Shown here: in pieces, positions 58,461 through 64,000 of the stretch | Numbering within the stretch: position 1 is the first letter of the stretch | Layout: each line of letters begins with the position of its first letter | DNA from: Sphaerochaetaceae bacterium | GTDB taxonomy: Bacteria; Spirochaetota; Spirochaetia; Sphaerochaetales; Sphaerochaetaceae | Assembly (NCBI GenBank): GCA_028532915.1 | Contig: JAQQAI010000054.1 | Span: 1 to 64,000, forward strand | DNA length: 64,000 nt | Direction: 5' to 3' | Made by a program: the position numbers and the translations under genes | The notes under the pieces: model-generated | The model's input: the letters and a program-made list of their open reading frames with translations, nothing else | What the model was told of the DNA's origin: nothing | Database searches by the model: none

Positions 58461-58985
58461 ATGAGAAAAGCATCACTCCTTCTTTTCCTTGTCCTGATAC
58501 TCACCGCCGGCTGCACCACGATGGAAAGCGAAAGAGAGCCTCTTACCTATGCTCCGTTCATCAAAGAACAGAGCCTTCCTCTTCCGGTGTATCTGAAAAG
58601 GTTCCTCGTTGAGAAAATAGGAGAGCATCTTCAAGTTGAATCTTTTTGCGAGGCAGATGACTATCTTCAAAGTGATACCTATCTGTTTGTATCTGTCACC
58701 ATAGAAGAGGGTGATCCTGCCGATTACAATCTCTATCCCCGCTACGATTTTCTCAGCAGGAAGACTGTGTGGGTGCATCCCGAGGGGGAGAGGAATAAAG
58801 AACTGCATCTCGATATCACCTTCTACGACGGTCGCGATCTGCGCGATTTTTCGGTGTATACACCGGTATATGCTCTGCATTCTTCGACCGTTCTTTCCGA
58901 TTCACAGCTTCTTCTCGATACAGAGGTCCTCGTTCAGATTCATATCAACGATCTGCTTGATTCTCTGAAGGAGAAGGATCTATGA
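58461..58985 (+). CDS. Operon lipoprotein of unknown function
   Basis: This 174-aa lipoprotein (lipobox LTAGC, about residue 18) has a mature domain (PVYLKRFLVEKIGEHLQVESFCEADDYLQSDTYLFVSVTIEEGDPADYN, ELHLDITFYDGRDLRDFSVYTPVYALHSSTVLSDSQLLLDTEVLVQIHINDLL) of alpha/beta type, with no family recognised. It lies between the BtuG-like and tonB genes and overlaps tonB by 4 bp. Such small lipoproteins in TonB operons may stabilise the machine, but nothing here shows that directly. Confidence 0.7.
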   Translation: MRKASLLLFLVLILTAGCTTMESEREPLTYAPFIKEQSLPLPVYLKRFLVEKIGEHLQVESFCEADDYLQSDTYLFVSVTIEEGDPADYNLYPRYDFLSRKTVWVHPEGERNKELHLDITFYDGRDLRDFSVYTPVYALHSSTVLSDSQLLLDTEVLVQIHINDLLDSLKEKDL

Positions 58986-59617
58986 AGAGAAGGAATCTTC
59001 TTCTCCTTTCCGTAACCGTCTCGATGGCGGTGCACATCATGATACTCTCATCAGCATTTGATATGGAAAAAAAGATGGAGAAGAAGGAGACCCCTCCTGC
59101 TTTGATAGCCCCTGTAGCTTCCTTCGTAGAGGAACTGCAGGGCGTTGAACCGCAGATTGAAACGGAGGGAAGCAAAATGGCAGAGGAAGAGACTACCCCT
59201 CCTGCCATTGCTCGGGACCAACAGGAAAGAAATGATGAGACGGTTGTAGAGGAAGGCGGCGAAAGCATCTCTTTCCCCGGTATCTCAGCCGTCCTGCCGG
59301 CGACAGCTGCACAGGGGTTGCCGCCTGTGCAGACATCTTCTGCAGATCATGTCGCCTTCGAACAGCTGCAGGGAGGTGAATCGCTGCCTCTTCCCGAATA
59401 TCCGCCAGATGCCCTGACTGCCGGTATAGAGGGGGAGGTGACAGTGCAGATCGTGATAGGGACCTCGGGAGAGGTCTCCTCCGCACAGATCGTGCGGTCA
59501 TCAGGGTACGACGTGCTGGATGAGGCCTGTCTATCGACAATCCGCTCATCCTGGAAATTCGACAGTAGTGAGACGATACGGGTCAGTACGAAACGTTTCG
59601 TCTTCTCTTTACGATAG
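58982..59617 (+). CDS. tonB: TonB energy-transducing protein
   Basis: This 211-aa TonB has an N-terminal TM anchor (LLLLSVTVSMAVHIMILSSAF). A Glu/Pro/Ala-rich linker (about 35-135) is shorter and less Pro/Lys-rich than in enterobacteria. The C-terminal TonB domain follows (PEYPPDALTAGIEGEVTVQIVIGTSGEVSSAQIVRSSGYDVLDEACLSTIRSSWKF). It links proton motive force captured by ExbBD to outer-membrane receptors. Its place in the B12 operon makes it a dedicated energiser of the BtuB-like receptor. Confidence 0.93.
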   Translation: MKRRNLLLLSVTVSMAVHIMILSSAFDMEKKMEKKETPPALIAPVASFVEELQGVEPQIETEGSKMAEEETTPPAIARDQQERNDETVVEEGGESISFPGISAVLPATAAQGLPPVQTSSADHVAFEQLQGGESLPLPEYPPDALTAGIEGEVTVQIVIGTSGEVSSAQIVRSSGYDVLDEACLSTIRSSWKFDSSETIRVSTKRFVFSLR

Positions 59618-59629
59618 GAGGAACGAATC

Positions 59630-60223
59630 ATGAATCAATGGATATCGAAAGGCGGCATCCTGATGTACCCGCTGCTTCTCTTTTCGGTGATATCGCTTGC
59701 GATCATCATCTATAAGCTTGTTCAGTTCAAAAGCGCCCATATCTCGCACAGGAGAATCGAAAAGGATATTCTCGTGATGGAAGAACAAGGTATTTACAGT
59801 GAGGAGCTGCAGGATGAGGGGCTGCGCCATATGATCGGCCGCCTCGGAGAGTGTGAGAATGCGACAGTGGAAGACAGTGCCCAGCGTTGGGCCGCGATGA
59901 AAAGCGGTGAAGCTGAAGAGTATCTGCATATCCTCCAGCTTATCGGTAACATCTCGCCGATGATAGGATTGTTCGGGACAGTGACAGGACTTGCCATATC
60001 ATTTTATGATATCTCAAGCGTATCATCGACAGTCGATGCATCACTGCTTGCAAACGGAATCTATCAGGCGATGATCACCACCATCGCGGGTCTTGCGGTC
60101 GGCATCCCTTCACAGATCGCGTATCATCTTCTTATCAAACGGGTTGATTCGTGGTCGTTCTCGCTGCAGATAGCTCTCGATTATATTGTGAACTCTTTTA
60201 AGAACAAGAGGAGATCATCATGA
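59630..60223 (+). CDS. exbB: ExbB/TolQ-family proton-channel protein
   Basis: This 197-aa MotA/TolQ/ExbB family protein has an N-terminal TM (ILMYPLLLFSVISLAIIIYKLVQF), a cytoplasmic loop, and the signature C-terminal TM pair ISPMIGLFGTVTGLAISFY and MITTIAGLAVGIPSQIAYH. It is the stator unit that works with ExbD and TonB. AGGAGG precedes the ATG. It overlaps exbD by 4 bp. Confidence 0.93.
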   Translation: MNQWISKGGILMYPLLLFSVISLAIIIYKLVQFKSAHISHRRIEKDILVMEEQGIYSEELQDEGLRHMIGRLGECENATVEDSAQRWAAMKSGEAEEYLHILQLIGNISPMIGLFGTVTGLAISFYDISSVSSTVDASLLANGIYQAMITTIAGLAVGIPSQIAYHLLIKRVDSWSFSLQIALDYIVNSFKNKRRSS

Positions 60224-60636
60224 TAGATATCGGCAGATACAGAAGAAGAAACAAAAGAGGAGATGTGAAACCGGGAGATCTCACATCTCTGATTGATGTA
60301 GTCTTCCTCCTTCTGATCTTCTTCATGGTCACCAGCATAAGTTCCAATCAGATAGAGACCAAAGGAGTTGAAGTAACAGAAAGTGAGGTGGGGCAGACCT
60401 ACGAGGATCCTCTGTACATACTCGTATACTCTTCTGACTGGTATATGATCGACGGAAAGGGATATAATCAGCAGCAGCTTCTTTCATTTCTCAAGCGATT
60501 CAGAGCTGATAAAAATGCTCCGATCGCTGTTGTGGGCAGTTCGAGAAGTCTCTACAATGAGGTTATGAACGCTGTGGATCCGATCATCGAGTCGGGTTTC
60601 ACGAACGTTTCGTTTGCTCTTGATGGCCGGCAATAG
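60220..60636 (+). CDS. exbD: ExbD/TolR-family protein
   Basis: This 138-aa ExbD/TolR protein has a single TM carrying the proton-conducting Asp in SLIDVVFLLLIFFMV and a periplasmic domain (YILVYSSDWYMIDGKGYNQQQLLSFLKRFRA). It completes the dedicated TonB motor of the B12 locus. Its 3' end overlaps the convergent sufBD gene by 38 bp, the longest convergent overlap in the window. Confidence 0.93.
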   Translation: MIDIGRYRRRNKRGDVKPGDLTSLIDVVFLLLIFFMVTSISSNQIETKGVEVTESEVGQTYEDPLYILVYSSDWYMIDGKGYNQQQLLSFLKRFRADKNAPIAVVGSSRSLYNEVMNAVDPIIESGFTNVSFALDGRQ

Positions 60637-61723
60637 ATGCAATGGAATCGACTTCCTTTTTCAGTGAGAAAGGAAGGTTCATGATATCATCGCCGATAAA
60701 GCCTCCGATCATCAGCGAGATAGCTGTCTGTTCATCAACAGATCGGCTCATCAGATACTCTACCTGCTGCGGAGCGATCCTTCCGATGCTCGCTTCATGG
60801 CTCAGCTGAGCTTCGCTGTTGACAGCGCTTATACCCGGAACAGATTCGATTTCCCCTCCATGATCCGTGTCGAGTATCATCCCGGCACAGTCGACATGAC
60901 CCTTACACCTGTTGTACCCGCGTACCATACCTCCCTGAAGCAGAGAACCTCCGGCGCAGATGCCCCGGTGCAGAAGCTGGGCATTGGAGTCAGCCCCTCT
61001 GAGAACCACTTCTCCTCCGATATCGAGGTTCGAATGATCTTTGCACAGAACCACACTTTTCAATATGGCAGATGAGTTATGGCCGTTCAGCGAGACAGTA
61101 GGACGACTGTTGAGACTTTTTGGCGGATGAAGAGATATGTAGGTGTTCACATACGTGCTGTTTTTTTCTACGACGGTAGCAGAATGCATGGAGACCTCGA
61201 TATCGGGAGACTGCCAGTTGTGCAGCATAATCTGAGTAAATTGGCAATTGTTTCCGATGTAGATCTCTTCGACAGAGTAATGTGCCGATTTCCCTGACGC
61301 TATATTACCCGCACATCCGCTTATCAACTGCACAGATGCATCGTCTTCGACCACGATCACCGAATGGACGTATTGGTCCTTTTTGAGCTCATCCATGTAG
61401 ACGCTCAGCTGGCAAGGCAAGACGATCCGAGCTCCCTCCAGTACATGGATGAACAGACCTACAGGGTTGTTCATCCCGGCCATGCGGGAGGTGATCTCGT
61501 CCTGGTCAAAACGGACATTTCTGAAATAGTATCGGTCCAAGAAATCGGGGACATTCTTTATTGCATCTGAAATTGTCATAATCTCCAATCCGGTTTGTGA
61601 TGTTTGTGAGATATAGGTGCTGGAATTGATGATAAAAGATTTTGCACTGCGGTCTTTCTCGCTGTATCCGGTTCTCTCCAGATCTTTTGCCATTTCCTTG
61701 TTCTTGAATATATTGAAGTTCAA
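60599..61723 (-). CDS. SufB/SufD-family Fe-S assembly scaffold (single SufBD/SmsB-like)
   Basis: This 374-aa protein of the SufB/SufD family forms, with SufC, the Fe-S cluster assembly complex. The beta-helix core ends in SEAQLSHEASIGRIAPQQVEYLMSRSVDEQTAISLMIGGF, the family signature. Cysteines in HRGICAGGSLLQGG and RCKGHVDCAGMIL are candidate cluster or sulfur sites. I chose TTG at 61723 because AAAGGAG lies 7 nt before it and it overlaps the sufC stop as TTGA; ATGs at 61750 and 61693 lack ribosome sites. Only one SufB/D-type gene accompanies sufC, unlike the usual sufB plus sufD pair. Confidence 0.87.
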   Translation of the reverse strand: MNFNIFKNKEMAKDLERTGYSEKDRSAKSFIINSSTYISQTSQTGLEIMTISDAIKNVPDFLDRYYFRNVRFDQDEITSRMAGMNNPVGLFIHVLEGARIVLPCQLSVYMDELKKDQYVHSVIVVEDDASVQLISGCAGNIASGKSAHYSVEEIYIGNNCQFTQIMLHNWQSPDIEVSMHSATVVEKNSTYVNTYISLHPPKSLNSRPTVSLNGHNSSAILKSVVLCKDHSNLDIGGEVVLRGADSNAQLLHRGICAGGSLLQGGMVRGYNRCKGHVDCAGMILDTDHGGEIESVPGISAVNSEAQLSHEASIGRIAPQQVEYLMSRSVDEQTAISLMIGGFIGDDIMNLPFSLKKEVDSIASIAGHQEQTKRS

Positions 61724-62496
61724 TATTTTTCTCCTTTGCAGTCCATGCATCTCTCGTATCCGTAAAGCGAGATTGATTCGAGTAGTTTTCTGCTCTCTCC
61801 GCTGCAGACGATGGTGCCGTTTACCATCACATGAGCCATATCTATTCGAAGGTAGTTGATGATCGCTCCGCTGTGTGTGATCAAAAGAGCTCCCGGATTC
61901 ACTTTATGATCTCCTCTTGCAGGATCGAGAAGGTCTTCTATCAGGGCGGCTATCATCTTGATCGCCTGCAGGTCCACTCCTGAATCTATCTCGTCAAGAA
62001 GACTCAGATGTGATTTCATGCACAGAAGCTGGAAAAGCTCGCTTCGCCGTATCTCACCCCCGGACAGTCCGTCGTTCAGGAATCTGTTCAAAAACCTTTC
62101 GACATCAGCTTTTTTTGCAGATGTTTCGTTCATGCATGCAGTATCAGGAAAATTCTCTTTCAAGCGGTCTACGAGTTTCTGCAGAGATACTCCGTCGACG
62201 GTAGGCGGACGCTGAAGAGCCAGCGATATACCCTCACGAGCTCTTTTATCGACTGACCATGAACTGATATCCTGTCCCTTGTACAGAATATTCCCTTTTG
62301 TGATCTCATAACCGCTGAAGCCCATGATCGTCATCAATAGAGTCGTTTTCCCGCTTCCATTAGCTCCCAACAGAACGTGAACTTCTCCGGATGGTATATG
62401 CAGATTAACATTATTAAGCAGTTCGACACCTTCATATTCCACGTGTAGACCTGTTATTTTCAGCAGTGAATGATCTTTATCATTTGTATTACTCAT
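61720..62496 (-). CDS. sufC: SufC-family ABC ATPase
   Basis: This 258-aa SufC-type ATPase has Walker A GANGSGKTT, Q-loop LALQRPP (family form ..a.Q.P..i.G), signature GLSGGEIRR and Walker B LSLLDEIDSGVD, followed by GALLITH. It energises the SufBD scaffold. It is the first gene of the two-gene unit; its stop overlaps the next start. No ribosome site is clear before the ATG, which raises the possibility of a leaderless or short leader mRNA. AACATT-GAAT-AATGTT sits just upstream on the minus strand (62500-62515), a possible operator. Confidence 0.92.
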   Translation of the reverse strand: MSNTNDKDHSLLKITGLHVEYEGVELLNNVNLHIPSGEVHVLLGANGSGKTTLLMTIMGFSGYEITKGNILYKGQDISSWSVDKRAREGISLALQRPPTVDGVSLQKLVDRLKENFPDTACMNETSAKKADVERFLNRFLNDGLSGGEIRRSELFQLLCMKSHLSLLDEIDSGVDLQAIKMIAALIEDLLDPARGDHKVNPGALLITHSGAIINYLRIDMAHVMVNGTIVCSGESRKLLESISLYGYERCMDCKGEKY

Positions 62497-62812
62497 AACA
62501 CAACATTATTCAATGTTATGAATTAGTGTCAAGTGCTCAAGTTCGCTGAAAAAGTGAAGCTTCATGTTATTGTATGAATTACAATGAATTAATGTTAATA
62601 TAAATTAACATAAAAATATTGTTATTTGTTTATTTTCTTCAAAATGAATGATAGGCTCAAAACGATCATAACGGCAGGTCGATCAATTTCACGATAAAGA
62701 GGGCATGACGGATTGAACATATTTTAATATTTATCTATATTCATTGCTAATATCATAAAAAAATAATAATATATTTGATGATATTATAAAAAAATATTAT
62801 TTGGAGGCAGGT
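62497..62812. other. AT-rich intergenic region with palindrome, between sufC and dpaL
   Basis: This 316-bp divergent intergenic region has no ORF. TGTTAAT-ATAA-ATTAACA (62593-62610) is a 7+7-bp inverted repeat, a candidate operator for one or both genes. Several AATATTAT/ATAATATT tracts follow (62750-62800), offering -10-like boxes for dpaL. Confidence 0.5.
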
Positions 62813-64000
62813 ATGAACAATTCCACCTGTGATTTCAAGTGGATAATCACTCCTCATGAGAAGAAAGATCTTTCAGCAGCAAAGAAGATGTTTCCCATAG
62901 AAGTCTCAAGGACCGCCCGACGGTTTCACCGGCAGATTCCCGGATACAGGATGAGTCCGCTCGTATCTCTGCCGAATCTGGCCACTATGTTCAAAGTTGG
63001 CGGGATATGGGTGAAAGATGAGGCTTCCCGTCTGGAGCTCAACAGTTTCAAAGTCCTGGGAGGTTCCTTTGCCCTGTACCGGTTCATCCAGGAACGGCTT
63101 CATATCAGCGATGAGCAGATGAGCTATTCCTATCTGATCTCGAACGAGGTAAAAGAAAAGCTGGGAGACATCACCTTCGCCAGTGCGACAGACGGGAATC
63201 ATGGAAGAGGGATTGCCTGGGCTGCTCAGAAGCTCGGACACCGATGTGTCATCTATGTTCACAGCGAGACCAGTCAGCGTCGAATCGATGCGATCCGGGG
63301 ATATGGAGCGACTGTGAAAGTGATCGATGGAAATTATGACGATGCTGTACGGCAGATCGTAGTCGATGCGAAAGAGAACGGATGGGAGATCATCAGCGAT
63401 ACAAGCTGGGAAGGATACTCTCAGATACCGACGTGGATCATGCAGGGGTATTCGACTATGATGGCCGAGATTCAGGAACAATTCAGTGCTCAGGGGATAA
63501 CCCGTCCCACTCACGTGTTCGTTCAGGCTGGAGTAGGGGCCCTGGCTGCATCAGTCATCGGTTACTACCACTCGCTGTGCGGTGAGAATGCACCGACATG
63601 CGTGGTCGTCGAACCCGAAGATGCGGCCTGTCTGTTCGCCAGTGCTTCGACCGAAAATAGAGAGATCAGAAATGTGGATGGGGATCTTGATACGATCATG
63701 GCCGGGCTGGCATGCGGATCACCGAGCGAGATCGCATGGAATGTTCTCAGACAGACAGTTGATGCGTTCGTCACTGTTCCCGACTACATTGCAGCAAAAG
63801 GGATGAGAGTCTATGCGACCCCTCTGAAAGGAGATCCGTTCATCGTAAGCGGCGAAAGCGGAGCTGTGACTCTGGGAGCTCTTCTTTCCATCCTGAGAGA
63901 GAATGGAGCAGACCAGCTCCGAGACTTCTTGAAGATTGACGAACACAGTCAGATCCTTTTGATAAACACGGAAGGAAATACCGATCCTGTCCTGTTCAGA
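62813..64000 (+). CDS. dpaL: Diaminopropionate ammonia-lyase (cut by window end)
   Basis: This frame is open from an ATG (GGAGG 5 nt upstream) for 396 codons to the window end, and no stop is reached; E. coli YgeX/DpaL is about 398 aa, so only a few residues are missing. It contains KDEASRLELNSFKVLGGSFAL (PLP lysine), FASATDGNHGRGIAW, GATVKVIDGNYDDAV, FVQAGVGALAAS and LAGL/GLACGSPS, all typical of the PLP-dependent tryptophan-synthase-beta fold family of DpaL. It cleaves 2,3-diaminopropionate to pyruvate and ammonia. Confidence 0.93.
   Translation, partial: MNNSTCDFKWIITPHEKKDLSAAKKMFPIEVSRTARRFHRQIPGYRMSPLVSLPNLATMFKVGGIWVKDEASRLELNSFKVLGGSFALYRFIQERLHISDEQMSYSYLISNEVKEKLGDITFASATDGNHGRGIAWAAQKLGHRCVIYVHSETSQRRIDAIRGYGATVKVIDGNYDDAVRQIVVDAKENGWEIISDTSWEGYSQIPTWIMQGYSTMMAEIQEQFSAQGITRPTHVFVQAGVGALAASVIGYYHSLCGENAPTCVVVEPEDAACLFASASTENREIRNVDGDLDTIMAGLACGSPSEIAWNVLRQTVDAFVTVPDYIAAKGMRVYATPLKGDPFIVSGESGAVTLGALLSILRENGADQLRDFLKIDEHSQILLINTEGNTDPVLFR

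Overview
The window is a gene-dense bacterial chromosome segment of roughly half G+C. It is clearly Gram-negative: it carries TonB/ExbB/ExbD, an RND-TolC pump, TonB-dependent and other outer-membrane barrels, and many lipobox lipoproteins. Several lipoboxes are of the relaxed kind, and the gene mix (Rnf/Nqr-type complex, GTP-dependent PEP carboxykinase, sucrose-phosphate synthase, Mrp antiporter) makes a free-living, probably marine or salt-tolerant spirochaete (Spirochaeta/Sphaerochaeta-like) my best guess. That assignment is inference from protein style. No rRNA, tRNA, CRISPR array, transposase or integrase was recognised.

Layout. 0-6.4 kb (minus strand): the start of an rnfD-rnfG operon, then a DNA-damage-type cassette DUF72-imuB-imuC behind a perfect 18-bp palindrome. 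6.5-12.5 kb (plus): a three-gene RND efflux pump. 12.6-15.7 kb: a tandem Usp-like protein and a bidomain sucrose-phosphate synthase/phosphatase. 15.6-20.9 kb (minus): aconitase and a 900-residue-class secreted HExxH/propeller/barrel protein. 21-28.3 kb: small regulators and enzymes (DUF89, Cof-type HAD, ACT, membrane LuxR, ICMT-like) and an operon of two secreted proteases and a lipoprotein. 28.3-35.2 kb (minus): an apparent 11-gene ion-homeostasis operon, PII-like, PtsN-like EIIA, Mrp E-F-G-A'-B-C-D, CorA and MscS, headed by a 22-bp palindrome shared with a divergent flavodoxin. 35.9-37.8 kb: pckG. 37.8-39.1 kb: an AT-rich non-coding region with a diverged direct duplication of about 400 bp. 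39-43.3 kb: clostripain-type lipoprotein, O-acetylhomoserine sulfhydrylase and a small lipoprotein. 43.6-49.3 kb: an ABC ATPase, two FtsX/LolCE-type permeases, a LolA-like carrier and an outer-membrane barrel, which look like one trans-envelope export machine. 49.3-52.7 kb (minus): 5'-nucleotidase, a cyclic-nucleotide-domain protein and a QueG-like Fe-S protein.

The most interesting system is at 52.8-60.6 kb. A cobalamin riboswitch precedes nine tightly packed genes: three lipoproteins (one of the kind seen in Bacteroidetes B12 loci), a short BtuF-like binding protein, a BtuB-like TonB-dependent receptor, a lipoprotein beta-propeller resembling BtuG, and a dedicated TonB, ExbB and ExbD. This looks like a Bacteroidetes-style high-affinity surface B12 capture system with its own energiser. 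It is followed convergently by a two-gene sufC-sufBD operon resembling the minimal SUF-like (SMS) system, and by a nearly complete diaminopropionate ammonia-lyase at the right edge.

A recurrent architectural trait is convergent genes whose 3' ends overlap (17, 21, 16 and 38 bp) or nearly touch (11 bp), leaving no room for conventional separate terminators.
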